From the NCBI RefSeq assembly GCF_000472525.1, contig NZ_AWZT01000003.1, positions 202,263 to 266,262 on the forward strand: a DNA stretch of 64,000 nt, in the 5' to 3' direction. The notes under the pieces were generated by a model, which saw only the letters and a program-made list of their open reading frames with translations, made no database searches and was not told where the DNA came from. Origin of the DNA: Paraburkholderia dilworthii. GTDB taxonomy: Bacteria > Pseudomonadota > Gammaproteobacteria > Burkholderiales > Burkholderiaceae. Within the stretch, counting starts at the first letter, position 1; each line of letters starts with the position of its first letter. The translations under genes and the position numbers were made by a program. Positions 10,731-21,045 of the stretch are shown here, piece after piece.

Positions 10731-13700
10731 ATGGCTAGCACCACCCTTGGCGTCAAGGTCGACGACCTCCTGCGTTCCCGGCTCAGAGATGCCGCTACCC
10801 GCCTCGAACGCACTCCGCACTGGCTGATCAAGCAGGCGATTTTCGCTTACCTCGAAAAAATCGAGCAGGGCCAACTGCCGCCGGAGTTGTCGGGCGCAGC
10901 GGGTTCTGCCGATATGGCCGACGGCGCGGCGGTCGAACACGACGAAGACGGCGCGGCGCATCCGTTCCTCGACTTCGCGCAGAACGTGCAGCCGCAATCG
11001 GTGTTGCGCGCGGCGATCACGGCGGCTTACCGTCGGCCGGAGCCGGAATGCGTGCCGTTCCTGCTCGGTCAGGCGCGCTTGCCGGCCAACCTCGCAGGCG
11101 ACGTGCAAGCGCTCGCTGCGAAGCTCGTCGAAACGCTGCGCGGCAAGAGCCGTGGCGGTGGCGTGGAAGGGCTAATCCACGAGTTTTCGCTGTCGAGCCA
11201 GGAAGGCGTCGCGCTCATGTGCCTCGCGGAAGCCTTGCTGCGCATTCCCGACCGCGCGACCCGCGACGCGCTGATCCGCGACAAAATCAGCAAGGGCGAC
11301 TGGAAATCGCATGTCGGCCAGGCGCCGTCGCTGTTCGTCAACGCCGCGACGTGGGGCTTGATGATCACCGGCAAGCTGGTGACGACCAACAGCGAGACGA
11401 ACCTCTCGTCGGCGCTTACACGTCTGATCGGCAAGGGCGGCGAGCCGCTGATCCGCAAGGGCGTGGATATGGCGATGCGCCTGATGGGCGAGCAGTTCGT
11501 CACTGGCGAAAACATTTCCGAAGCGCTTGCGAACAGCCGTAAATACGAAGCGCGCGGTTTCCGCTACTCATACGACATGCTCGGCGAGGCGGCCACGACC
11601 GAAGCCGACGCGCAGCGCTACTACGCGTCGTATGAACAGGCGATCCACGCAATCGGCAAGGCTGCCGGCGGCCGGGGCATCTACGAAGGTCCGGGCATCT
11701 CGATCAAGCTCTCGGCGCTGCATCCGCGGTACTCCCGTTCGCAGCAGGAACGCACGATGAGCGAACTGCTGCCGCGCGTGCGCTCGCTGGCGATCCTCGC
11801 GCGCCGTTACGACATCGGCCTGAATATCGACGCGGAAGAAGCCGACCGCCTGGAAATCTCGCTCGATCTGCTGGAAGCGCTCTGCTTCGATCCGGAACTG
11901 GCCGGCTGGAACGGTATCGGTTTCGTGGTGCAGGGGTACCAGAAGCGCTGCCCGTTCGTGATCGAATACATTGTCGATCTCGCGCGCCGCAGCCGTCACC
12001 GCATCATGGTGCGCCTCGTGAAGGGCGCGTACTGGGACACCGAAATCAAGCGTGCACAGGTGGACGGCCTCGAAGGCTATCCGGTCTACACGCGCAAGAT
12101 CTATACGGACGTGTCGTATCTGGCGTGCGCGAAGAAGCTGCTCGGCGCGCCCGACGCGGTCTATCCGCAGTTCGCCACGCACAACGCGCACACGCTGTCG
12201 GCGATCTATCACCTCGCCGGCAACAACTACTATCCCGGTCAGTACGAGTTCCAGTGTCTGCACGGCATGGGCGAGCCGCTTTACGAAGAAGTGACGGGCC
12301 CGCTGTCCGCTGGAAAGCTGAACCGTCCGTGTCGCGTGTATGCGCCGGTCGGCACGCACGAAACGCTGCTCGCATATCTCGTGCGCCGTCTGCTGGAGAA
12401 CGGCGCCAACACGTCGTTCGTGAACCGCATCGCCGATGAAAATGTCGCGATCCAGGACCTGATCGCCGATCCGGTCGAAGAAGCGTCGAAGATCGTTCCG
12501 CTCGGCGCGCCGCACGCGAAGATTCCGCTGCCTCGCAACCTGTACGGCGCGGAGCGCCTCAATTCGATGGGCCTCGATCTGTCGAACGAGCATCGTCTGG
12601 CGTCGCTGTCGTCGGCGCTGCTGGCGAGCGCGAATCATCCGTGGCGTGCTGCTCCGATGCTTGCCGACGATCAGATCGCCTTGGGCAATGCGCGCGACGT
12701 GCGCAATCCGGCGGATCATAGGGACCTTGTCGGCACGGTTGTCGAAGCGAGCGCTGAACATGTGAGCGCGGCATTGGCGCACGCAGTTGCCGCTGCGCCG
12801 ATCTGGCAGGCGACGCCGGTCGAAGCGCGCGCCGATTGCCTCGCGCGTGCCGCCGATCTGCTCGAAGCGCAGATGCATACGCTGATGGGTCTCATTGTGC
12901 GCGAAGCAGGCAAATCACTCGCGAACGCGGTGTCGGAAATCCGTGAAGCGATCGACTTCCTGCGCTACTACTCGACCCAGATTCGCAGCGAGTTTTCGAA
13001 CGACACGCATCGTCCGCTCGGGCCTGTTGTCTGTATCAGTCCGTGGAACTTCCCGCTCGCGATTTTCATGGGCCAGGTGGCCGCCGCGCTCGCGGCCGGC
13101 AATACGGTGCTCGCAAAGCCGGCAGAGCAAACGCCGCTGATCGCCGCGCAAGCCGTGCGCATTCTGCGCGAAGCCGGCGTGCCGGCCGGCGCGGTGCAAC
13201 TGCTGCCGGGCGACGGCGAAACAGTTGGCGCCGCATTGGTGGCCGATCCGCGCACGCGTGCCGTGATGTTCACCGGCTCGACGGAAGTCGCGCGTCTCAT
13301 CAACAAAACGCTGTCGGGCCGTCTCGATCCGGAAGGCAAGCCGATTCCGCTGATCGCTGAAACGGGCGGACAGAACGCGATGATCGTCGATTCGTCGGCG
13401 CTCGCGGAACAGGTGGTCGCGGACGTGATGCAGTCGTCGTTCGATTCTGCCGGTCAACGTTGTTCGGCGCTGCGCGTTCTCTGTTTGCAGGATGACGTCG
13501 CGGACCGTACGCTCGAAATGTTGACGGGCGCGATGCGCGAACTGACGGTGGGCAATCCGGATCGTCTGTCGACCGACGTCGGCCCGGTGATCGACGTCGA
13601 AGCGAAGCGCGGCATCGACGCGCATATCGCGGCGATGCGCGAGAAAGGCCGCAAGGTCGAGCAATTGCCGATGCCCGATGGCTGCGCGCAAGGCACGTTC

Positions 13701-14669
13701 GTGCCGCCGACGCTGATCGAGCTCGACAGCATCGACGAACTGAAGCGCGAAGTGTTCGGGCCGGTCCTGCATGTGGTGCGTTACCGCCGCAGCCAGCTCG
13801 ATACACTGCTGGAGCAGATTCGCACGACGGGTTATGGCCTGACGCTCGGCATCCATACGCGTATCGACGAAACGATTGCACACGTGATTAGCCGCGCTCA
13901 CGTCGGCAACATCTATGTGAACCGCAACGTGATCGGCGCGGTGGTCGGGGTGCAGCCGTTCGGCGGCGAAGGTTTGTCGGGCACGGGGCCGAAGGCCGGC
14001 GGTGCGCTGTATCTGCAACGCTTGTTGGCAACGCGCCCGGCGGGCTTGCCGAAGTCGCTTGCGCAGGCGCTGGTCGCGGATGTACCGCAAGCAGCGGAAA
14101 AAGGCGACAATCCGTCCGCCGCGCTGACCGCGCTGCGCGACTGGCTGATTGCCGAGCGCGAGCCGCAACTCGCCGCGCGCTGCGACGGTTATCTGTCGCA
14201 TATGCCGGCTGGCGCAACGGCAGTTCTGTCGGGGCCCACTGGCGAGCGCAACACCTACACGTTGAGCGCACGCGGCACGGTGCTGTGCATTGCGTCGACG
14301 GCGAGCGGCGCGCGCGCGCAGTTCGCCGCAACGCTGGCTACGGGAAATCGAGCGTTGTTCGAGAGCGCCGCTGGTGAACAATTGGTGGCGCAGTTGCCGA
14401 CCTCGCTAAAGTTTTACGCGAGCGTGCGCAAGAATGCCGATACGCCTTTCGACGCCGTATTGTTCGAAGGGGATAGCGACGAACTGCTGACGCTCGTGAA
14501 GGAAGTGGCGAAGCGCCCGGGACCGATCGTGTCGGTGCAAGGCGTCGCGTCGCGTGCGCTGGAAAGCGGCGACGAAGACTACGCGCTCGAGCGTCTGTTG
14601 ACGGAGCGCTCCGTCAGCGTAAATACCGCAGCTGCTGGCGGTAATGCGAATTTGATGACGATCGGTTGA
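10731..14669 (+). CDS. putA: Trifunctional proline utilisation protein PutA (repressor, proline dehydrogenase, P5C dehydrogenase)
   Basis: Oxidises proline to glutamate and represses its own gene. The 1312-residue protein starts with a ribbon-helix-helix DNA-binding domain (TTLGVKVDDLLRSRL, residues 3-48), so it is the trifunctional type. The FAD-binding proline dehydrogenase domain spans about 180-570 (YDMLGEAATTEADAQRYY; ISIKLSALHPRY; AYWDTEIKRAQ). The aldehyde dehydrogenase domain spans about 640-1130, with SPWNFPLAIF, Glu877 in ETGGQN and the catalytic Cys911 in SAGQRCSALR. A C-terminal extension of about 180 residues completes it. The ATG at 10731 follows AAGAAGGAAAC. The hairpin at 10623 may be part of its control. 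Confidence 0.97.
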   Translation: MASTTLGVKVDDLLRSRLRDAATRLERTPHWLIKQAIFAYLEKIEQGQLPPELSGAAGSADMADGAAVEHDEDGAAHPFLDFAQNVQPQSVLRAAITAAYRRPEPECVPFLLGQARLPANLAGDVQALAAKLVETLRGKSRGGGVEGLIHEFSLSSQEGVALMCLAEALLRIPDRATRDALIRDKISKGDWKSHVGQAPSLFVNAATWGLMITGKLVTTNSETNLSSALTRLIGKGGEPLIRKGVDMAMRLMGEQFVTGENISEALANSRKYEARGFRYSYDMLGEAATTEADAQRYYASYEQAIHAIGKAAGGRGIYEGPGISIKLSALHPRYSRSQQERTMSELLPRVRSLAILARRYDIGLNIDAEEADRLEISLDLLEALCFDPELAGWNGIGFVVQGYQKRCPFVIEYIVDLARRSRHRIMVRLVKGAYWDTEIKRAQVDGLEGYPVYTRKIYTDVSYLACAKKLLGAPDAVYPQFATHNAHTLSAIYHLAGNNYYPGQYEFQCLHGMGEPLYEEVTGPLSAGKLNRPCRVYAPVGTHETLLAYLVRRLLENGANTSFVNRIADENVAIQDLIADPVEEASKIVPLGAPHAKIPLPRNLYGAERLNSMGLDLSNEHRLASLSSALLASANHPWRAAPMLADDQIALGNARDVRNPADHRDLVGTVVEASAEHVSAALAHAVAAAPIWQATPVEARADCLARAADLLEAQMHTLMGLIVREAGKSLANAVSEIREAIDFLRYYSTQIRSEFSNDTHRPLGPVVCISPWNFPLAIFMGQVAAALAAGNTVLAKPAEQTPLIAAQAVRILREAGVPAGAVQLLPGDGETVGAALVADPRTRAVMFTGSTEVARLINKTLSGRLDPEGKPIPLIAETGGQNAMIVDSSALAEQVVADVMQSSFDSAGQRCSALRVLCLQDDVADRTLEMLTGAMRELTVGNPDRLSTDVGPVIDVEAKRGIDAHIAAMREKGRKVEQLPMPDGCAQGTFVPPTLIELDSIDELKREVFGPVLHVVRYRRSQLDTLLEQIRTTGYGLTLGIHTRIDETIAHVISRAHVGNIYVNRNVIGAVVGVQPFGGEGLSGTGPKAGGALYLQRLLATRPAGLPKSLAQALVADVPQAAEKGDNPSAALTALRDWLIAEREPQLAARCDGYLSHMPAGATAVLSGPTGERNTYTLSARGTVLCIASTASGARAQFAATLATGNRALFESAAGEQLVAQLPTSLKFYASVRKNADTPFDAVLFEGDSDELLTLVKEVAKRPGPIVSVQGVASRALESGDEDYALERLLTERSVSVNTAAAGGNANLMTIG

Positions 14670-14706
14670 GCGAACCTCATCGATTGCCGTACAAGGAAAC
14701 GCTGGG

Positions 14707-14767
14707 CCGCCCCCAAGTTTCCTTGCCCCCTCGGGGGCCTGGCGTAAAGCGTCAGGATTGGGGGCGG
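14707..14767. repeat. Intergenic GC-rich inverted repeat
   Basis: CCGCCCCCAA (14707-14716) pairs with TTGGGGGCGG (14758-14767), and an inner CCCCC-TC-GGGGG hairpin sits between them at about 14726-14737. Elements built on GGGGGC blocks like this are common between genes in Burkholderiales, from memory. It may end putA transcription. Confidence 0.55.
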
Positions 14768-14836
14768 TCATTAAAAGGGAAGCGGTACGGCGATCCCGAA
14801 AGCCGCTCCATCCACACCTGGTACCAAGGAGAAGAT

Positions 14837-15985
14837 ATGCAACACAAGATGAAACAGCTGGCAGGCGCAGCGCTGGTTGCGGCGATGTCGCTGGCGGGGA
14901 CGGCCAACGCTCAATCCACGGAAGACGTGAAGATCGGTTTCGCCGGTCCGATGACGGGCGCGCAGGCGCACTACGGCAAGGACTTCCAGAACGGCATTAC
15001 GCTGGCAGTCGAAGACATGAACGCGACGAAGCCGGTAATCGGCGGCAAGCAGGTTCGCTTCGTGCTCGATTCGGCCGACGACCAGGCTGACCCGCGCACC
15101 GGCACGACGGTCGCGCAGAAGCTGGTGGACGACGGCATCAAGGGCATGCTCGGCCACTTCAACTCGGGCACGACGATTCCGGCTTCGCGCATCTACGCGA
15201 ACGCGGGCATTCCGGAAATCGCAATGGCGACGGCGCCTGAATACACGCAGCAAGGTTTCAAGACCACGTTCCGCATGATGACGTCCGACACGCAGCAAGG
15301 TTCGGTCGCGGGCGCGTTCGCGGTCAAGACGCTCGGCGTGAAGAAGATCGTGATCGTCGACGACCGCACGGCTTACGGCCAGGGTCTCGCCGATCAGTTC
15401 GAGAAGGCCGCGAAGGCTGCGGGCGGCACGATCGTCGATCGTGAATACACGAACGACAAGGCTGTGGACTTCAAGTCGATCCTGACCAAGCTGAAGGCGT
15501 CCAATCCCGACCTGATCTATTACGGCGGCGCGGATTCGCAAGCGGCACCGATGGTCAAGCAGATGAAGGCGCTCGGCATCAAGGCGCCGTTGATGGGCGG
15601 CGAAATGGTCCACACGCCGACCTTTATCAAGATCGCGGGCGACGCGGCGAACGGCACGGTGGCATCGCTTGCCGGCCTGCCGCTGGAAGAAATGCCGGGT
15701 GGCAAGGACTACGTCGCGAAGTACAAGAAGCGTTTCAACGAAGACGTGCAAACGTACTCGCCGTACGCGTACGACGGCGCAATGGCGATGTTCAACGCAA
15801 TGAAGCAGGCGAACTCGACGGATCCGGCGAAATACCTGCCGGTGCTCGCGAAGACGGCGATGCCGGCTGTGACGTCGTCGAACCTCTCGTACGACGCCAA
15901 GGGCGACCTGAAGAACGGCGGCATCACGCTGTACAAGGTTGTCGACGGCAAGTGGACGACGCTGCAAAGCGTGGGCGGGAAGTAA
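14837..15985 (+). CDS. Branched-chain amino acid ABC transporter substrate-binding protein (LivJ/LivK family)
   Basis: A 382-residue periplasmic binding protein of type I fold. The signal peptide MQHKMKQLAGAALVAAMSLAGTANA is cleaved near residue 25. The mature protein has the family pattern DVKIGFAGPMTGAQAHYGKD, then NSGTTIPASRIYANAGIPEIA and YSPYAYDGAMAMFNAMK. It should deliver Leu/Ile/Val or a related amino acid to a Liv-type permease, but no permease or ATPase genes are adjacent, so it works with components encoded elsewhere. The frame is open further upstream, but the ATG at 14837 has AAGGAGAAG before it and starts the signal peptide. A strong terminator follows. Confidence 0.92.
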   Translation: MQHKMKQLAGAALVAAMSLAGTANAQSTEDVKIGFAGPMTGAQAHYGKDFQNGITLAVEDMNATKPVIGGKQVRFVLDSADDQADPRTGTTVAQKLVDDGIKGMLGHFNSGTTIPASRIYANAGIPEIAMATAPEYTQQGFKTTFRMMTSDTQQGSVAGAFAVKTLGVKKIVIVDDRTAYGQGLADQFEKAAKAAGGTIVDREYTNDKAVDFKSILTKLKASNPDLIYYGGADSQAAPMVKQMKALGIKAPLMGGEMVHTPTFIKIAGDAANGTVASLAGLPLEEMPGGKDYVAKYKKRFNEDVQTYSPYAYDGAMAMFNAMKQANSTDPAKYLPVLAKTAMPAVTSSNLSYDAKGDLKNGGITLYKVVDGKWTTLQSVGGK

Positions 15986-16035
15986 GCGTATTTCTGCTTG
16001 AGCTGCGCTGACGCACGAAGCGTCGCGTCAGCGGT

Positions 16036-16069
16036 AATGCCGTTCAGTTAAACACTGAACGGCATTTTT
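16036..16069 (+). terminator. Rho-independent terminator (probably bidirectional)
   Basis: AATGCCGTTCAG and CTGAACGGCATT form a perfect 12-bp stem with a 6-nt loop followed by TTTG, 50 bp after the binding-protein stop. It also separates that gene from the convergent minus-strand island. Confidence 0.9.
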
Positions 16070-16142
16070 GTTTCCGGCCGGGAAATCATTGCAACGGTGC
16101 GCCGACGTTTTGGTCATCTATCCGCCAGCATTCGCGCCGCGC

Positions 16143-17633
16143 TTACTCCTTCAGACTCGCTTGCACGGCCGGGTCGTCGTGCGAGGTTGGTGCTTGCGTG
16201 GGACTGCCGAAGGCCTGGAAAAGGACCGCCGTGTCCGTCAGCCGCGCGCCCATGTAGCGAATCTCGTCGAGCCTTGCAGTGCGCCAGCGCTGTTCGCTCA
16301 GATGCACGGCCGTTGCGGGTACGGCGCCGGCGCGCAAGCGTGCCGCAGCCTGATCCGCGATGGTCTGTGCATCGTCGGCGGCTGAGTGGGCGGCATCGCA
16401 CGCCTGCGCATCGTTGATGAGAGCCGCCAGCGCGTCCGACACGTTCGCGAATGCGGCAATGACAGTGGCGCGGTATTGGGCGACCGCCGCCTCATACGCG
16501 TGTTGTGCGCTGTGCCGTTGTGCCACGAGCGCCCCACCATGAAACAACGGCTGCGACAACGATGCGCCGACGCTCCAGATCGCGCCCGCGCCGGAGAGTG
16601 CCGGCAGCCATTCCAGTCCGGCGCGGCCGAACGCGGCGGTCAGCGAAATATCGGGGAAGAACCGAGCTGTTGCCGCGCCGACATCGGCTGCGGCCGCCCT
16701 CAACGTCGCCTCGGCGGCCTGAATGTCGGGGCGCGTCTTCAACAACGCTGAAGGGACGGTTACCGGTATCCGCCCGGGCAGATGCAGTTGGGCGAGGTCG
16801 ATATCCGCCGGCGCATCATCAGGCGTGCGTCCGAGTAGCGCGGCAAGCGCATGGCTCGCGCTGGTCTGCTGCTGATGCAACGCTGGCAGGCCGGCCGACA
16901 GTGAGGAGGCGGCTTGACGTGCGATGAGCACGTCGCCGAATGCGAGCACGCCTGCGTCGTGCCGCTCCTGCGCTTCGTCTGCGAGTCTGTTCGCGAGCGC
17001 CACCAGTTGTTCGGTTTGCGCGATCTGTGCACGCGCAACGGCGGCCGCAATGACGGTGGTCACGATATTGGCGGCGAGTGCACGCCGGGCGGCGTCGAAC
17101 CGGTAGGCCTCCTCGTCTACGCGTGCTGCGAGCGCAGCATTCGCGTAGCGCGTCGCGCCGAACAGGTCGAAGTTGTAGCTGCCCTGGAGCCGGCCCGCGA
17201 ACACGTCATACCGATAAGCATCCGGCCCGGGCTGGATGAACCCGGGAATGCCTCCGCGCTGCGCGCCGTCGCCGAGATCGAGCGCAGGCCACAGCGTGCC
17301 GCTATTGGCGCGCCACATGTCTCGCGCGGCGGCGAGCCTGTGATCCGCCGCTTCGAGCGTCGGACTACTGCGCAGTCCTTCGTCGACGAGCGTATCCAGT
17401 GCGTCGCATCGATACAGCCGCCACCATGCGGGCACTGCTTGCGCCTGCTGGACGAACTGCTGGGCCGTCCCCTGCGCGGCCACGGTTCGTTCCGGGACGG
17501 GAGCCGCGCCATACTGAACCGGCTCCGGCATTGAAGGCGGGGCGCTTGTCGGTGCGTACGTGCAGGCGGCGAGATTCAGCAGCGTCGCGGCGGCCGCGGC
17601 GCGCGAGATGTTCCGGTGCGCGCGGGACATCAT
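16143..17633 (-). CDS. RND efflux outer-membrane lipoprotein (NodT/OprM family)
   Basis: Outer-membrane channel of a tripartite efflux system, 496 residues, within the normal range. The lipobox is LNLAAC, giving a lipidated Cys near residue 24. The two TolC-like repeats are visible as paired Ala-rich coiled-coil segments (LEAADHRLAAARDMW and DIQAAEATLRAAAADVGAATARFFPDISL patterns). Its ATG overlaps the stop of the RND pump gene (ATGA at 17633-17630), so the two are translated together. This is the last gene of the island operon and looks intact, although the two upstream export genes are damaged. Confidence 0.9.
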   Translation of the reverse strand: MMSRAHRNISRAAAAATLLNLAACTYAPTSAPPSMPEPVQYGAAPVPERTVAAQGTAQQFVQQAQAVPAWWRLYRCDALDTLVDEGLRSSPTLEAADHRLAAARDMWRANSGTLWPALDLGDGAQRGGIPGFIQPGPDAYRYDVFAGRLQGSYNFDLFGATRYANAALAARVDEEAYRFDAARRALAANIVTTVIAAAVARAQIAQTEQLVALANRLADEAQERHDAGVLAFGDVLIARQAASSLSAGLPALHQQQTSASHALAALLGRTPDDAPADIDLAQLHLPGRIPVTVPSALLKTRPDIQAAEATLRAAAADVGAATARFFPDISLTAAFGRAGLEWLPALSGAGAIWSVGASLSQPLFHGGALVAQRHSAQHAYEAAVAQYRATVIAAFANVSDALAALINDAQACDAAHSAADDAQTIADQAAARLRAGAVPATAVHLSEQRWRTARLDEIRYMGARLTDTAVLFQAFGSPTQAPTSHDDPAVQASLKE

Positions 17634-19938
17634 GCCGCTCCCTTTTCATCCAGCGCATCCGTGCCGCATTCGTCCGGACGCACGCGGAATGCCGCGGCGT
17701 AGAGTGCGGGGACATAGACCACGGTGAGCAAGGTTGCGCCGGTGATGCCGCCCATCAACGCGGTGGCCATTGCGCCGAAGAAGTTCGAGCTAAGCAGCGG
17801 CACCAGCGCAAGCACGGCTGCTGCGGCGGTCAGCATGATCGGGCGGAATCGCCGAACGGTCGCACCAACGATCGCTTCGCCGCGCGGCTGCCCCGACGCG
17901 ATATCCCTTTCGATCTGGTCCACGAGTATCACCGAATTGCGCATGATGATGCCGAACATCGCAATGACGCCGAGCATCGCGGCGAAGCCGAAGGGTTTGC
18001 CAAACAGCAGCAATGCGACCACCACGCCGATGAGTCCGAGCGGAGCGGTCGTCAGCACCATCGCCACTCGAGACAGGCTTTGAAGCTGAATCATCAGCAG
18101 CGTCAGCACGACGATGAACATGACGGGAATCTGCGCGGCGATGGAGGCCTGTGCCCGTGCACTTTCTTCTGCCGGGCCGCCCATTTCGATGCGGTAGCCA
18201 TCCGGCAACTGCGCGCGGAGAGATTCGAGCTTCCGGTCGATGGCCTGGCCAATATCGATCGCCTGCGCCTTGCCGCGAATGTCCGATTGCACCGTGACGG
18301 CGGGCTGATCGTTGCGCTCCCAGATGACGCTGTCCTCGAGCCCATAGCGGATTCGCGCGACCGTGGCCAGCGGGACCGCGCCGTGCGGCGTCGGAATTAC
18401 CAGCGAGGCCAATCCGGCCGGGTTTTCTCTGTCGGCTCGCGGCGCGCGCAACTCGACGGCGATCAGCCGGTTACGCTCGCGGTATTGCGTAACGGAGTAG
18501 CCGGACAGCGTCATGGCGAGCAGATTTGAGATGTCTTCCGAAGTGATATCGAGTTCACGCGCCTTCACCTCGTCGATCTCCACTTTCACGGTGCGCTCGG
18601 ACGGGCCATCGGCATTCAGATGCACGTCGCGGGTATCGGGCGACGCGCGCATGAGGGCTTCCACCTTGTGCGCAATAGCGCGCGCAGTGACCAGTTGCGG
18701 CCCGACGACGCGGAACTGGACCGGGTAGCCCACGGGCGGCCCGCTCTCGAGACGCATGAGCCGCGTTCTCAGCGCCGGGAAGCGTTCGTCGAGGATGCGC
18801 TCCAGTTTGCCCGCCAGCCGGTCGCGCTCCGCGGTCGACCGCGCGGTGACGACAAACTCGGCAACGTTCGGTTGCGGCAGTTGCTGATTCAGCGGCAGAT
18901 AGAAGCGGGGCGCGCCGCTCCCGACGAAGCTGATCGAATGATCGATTTCAGTAAAACTCTTGAGTTCGTGTTCGAAGCGCTTTGCTTCGGACAGCATCGC
19001 TTCGAACGAGGCGTTCTCCGGAAGTCGCAGATCCACGAGTAGTTCCGGACGATCCGAGTTGGGAAAGAATTGCTGGGGCACGAGTGCGAAGCCCGCAAGC
19101 GAGATGATGAAAAGCAGCACGGTGGCGGCGAGTACGATCCAGCGCCGCGCGACGCACCAGCCGACCCAACTGTGCAGTCTTCGATAGAACGGCGTTTGGT
19201 AGACGGTGTCTTCCTGCGCCGAGGCATGCCCCGCGAAAGCCGCAGCGCGGCGCTCCGGCAGCAGCCAGAAGCCCAGCAGTGGAATCAGTGCGACGGCCGC
19301 TAGCCACGATGCCAGCAGCGAGATACTGGAGACCTGAAAAATCGCGCGAGTGTATTCGCCGGTGCTCGATTTCGCGAGAACGATCGGCACGAATCCGGCC
19401 ACCGTCACCAGTGTGCCGGTCAGCATTGGGAATGCGGTGCTCGTGTAGGCGAATGCGGCAGCCCGCGCGCGGTCCCAGCCCTGCGAGAGCTTGACGACCA
19501 TTGTCTCGACCGCGATGACTGCATCGTCGACAAGCAACCCGAGTGAGAGGACCAGCGTGCCGAGCGACACCTTGTTCAGTCCGATGCCGAACAGTTGCAT
19601 GCAAAGCGTCGTCGCGGCGAGGACGACCGGCACCGAGATCGCGACGATCAGTCCGGCGCGCACGCCGAGCGACAACAGACTGACGGCAAGGACGATTGCA
19701 ATGGCCTCAGCGACGGCCAGGAGAAATTCGTCGACAGAGTTCGCGACGGCATGCGACATATTGGCGACCGGCACGAGTGTCACTCCCGCGGGCAGCGTGG
19801 TTTGGAGGCGGCGCGCTTCCGCGTCGAGCGTGCGACCCAGGCGCAAAACGTCGCCGTCGGGTTTCATCGTGATACCGATGCCGAGCACCGGTTGCCCTTC
19901 GAAGCGCATCTGCGTGAGCGGAGGATCGTCGTAGAACC
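17630..19938 (-). pseudogene. RND efflux pump, N-terminally truncated by a deletion
   Basis: Inner-membrane pump of the AcrB/RND superfamily, but only 759 codons remain from the first ATG (19909) against about 1030-1050 for the family. The remaining protein begins at the segment FEGQPVLGIGITM, which in full-length RND proteins lies near residue 280. Family sequence (FYDDPPLTQ) continues upstream of that ATG to about 19936, then stops abruptly at the end of the fusion-protein gene. The first transmembrane helix and most of the first porter domain are therefore missing. The rest is well kept, including the LGLLVDDAVIAVE charged helix and GIIMRNSVILVDQIE. It is unlikely to pump. Confidence 0.85.
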
Positions 19939-21045
19939 TTCTGCCCGGCGCTCACGGTATGCACGCCCTGCACGACGACCGTTTCGCCATCCTTCAGACC
20001 GGAGATGACCTCGATTGTGTCTGCGTCGAAGCGCGCGATCTGCACGCGTCGCAATTCGAGGGCTCCTTGCGGTGGAGTGACGATCCAGAGCGCGGGATTC
20101 GCGCCATCGTGGAACAGTGCCGTCGCGGGCAACGTATATGAAGCATTCGGCGCGTTGTGCGCGCCGCGGTCGTTCGTGATCGCGACGCTGGCCGTCATAC
20201 CCGGGCGCAACGCGGCAGGCGGTTCGTCGATGCTGAACTTCACGCGATAGGTGCGGCTTTGCGGATCGGCCACGGGGGAGAACTCCCGCACGCGGGCGCC
20301 TAGCGGCGTATCGGGCAATGCGAGGACTGAGACCGTTGCCGGCTGTCCCATGCGCAATGCGCTGATCGCGGTTTCGGATACGTCGCTGATAGCGTCGATT
20401 CCGCCTTCCCATACGAGGCCGTAGATGGGCTGACCTGCGGAGACGTTCTGGCCGGTTTCGGCATATTCGGCGCTGATCACGCCGGCCCGGTCCGCGACGA
20501 GCGTTGCATAGCGCTGCTGACGCTGCGCGAGCGCGAGTTGTTGCCGCGCCTGTTCGCGCTGTGCGACCGCAGCCGCGTACGTATCTTTGGTCTGTTCCAG
20601 TTGCGCTTGCGCGATGAGTTGTTTGCGCGCCTGTATCCAGTCGCGCTCCAGTTGCAGTGTCGCGGTGTCGAGGTGCTCTTGCGCTGCGTTGAACTGGGCA
20701 CGCGCGGACTCGGTCTGCGTCTGAAGATCCGCCGAGTCGATGCTCGCTAGCACCTCGCCGGCCTTCACGCGCGCCGAGCTTTGCGCGCCGCTCGACGATT
20801 TTTCCACCGAGACGGAACGACAGCGGCGTCGAATTACGCGCCTGGATTGTCGCGGGTAACAGGAGTTGCGGCGCCTGCGTACTGCGATGCACGGTCGCGG
20901 CCACGACCGGGCGCACCGCCGGCGCGGGTGTGTCCTTGCCGCCGCAAGCCGCGAGCGTGCTCATGCCGATGAGCGCCACCAGCGCAACGCCCCCGCGCAT
21001 GGCGAACGGACGCGGCACGCGTACTGCGCGCACGCGCGGCCTCAT
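19936..21045 (-). pseudogene. RND membrane fusion (adaptor) lipoprotein, frameshifted and fused to the pump remnant
   Basis: Periplasmic adaptor of the efflux system. It starts at ATG 21045, overlapping the malonyl-transferase stop (ATGA), and has lipobox STLAAC. The first frame reads TPLSFRLGGKIVE and then derails. The continuation RVKAGEVLASIDSAD is in another frame from about 20770 on. The break lies at a GC dinucleotide run (20767-20774), and restoring one GC gives a smooth LGARVKAGEV. The second frame runs through the alpha-hairpin (ARAQFNAAQEHLDTATLQL), lipoyl and barrel domains to VHTVSAGQKV, then enters pump sequence out of frame. A sequencing error could explain the frameshift but not the missing end. 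Confidence 0.8.
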
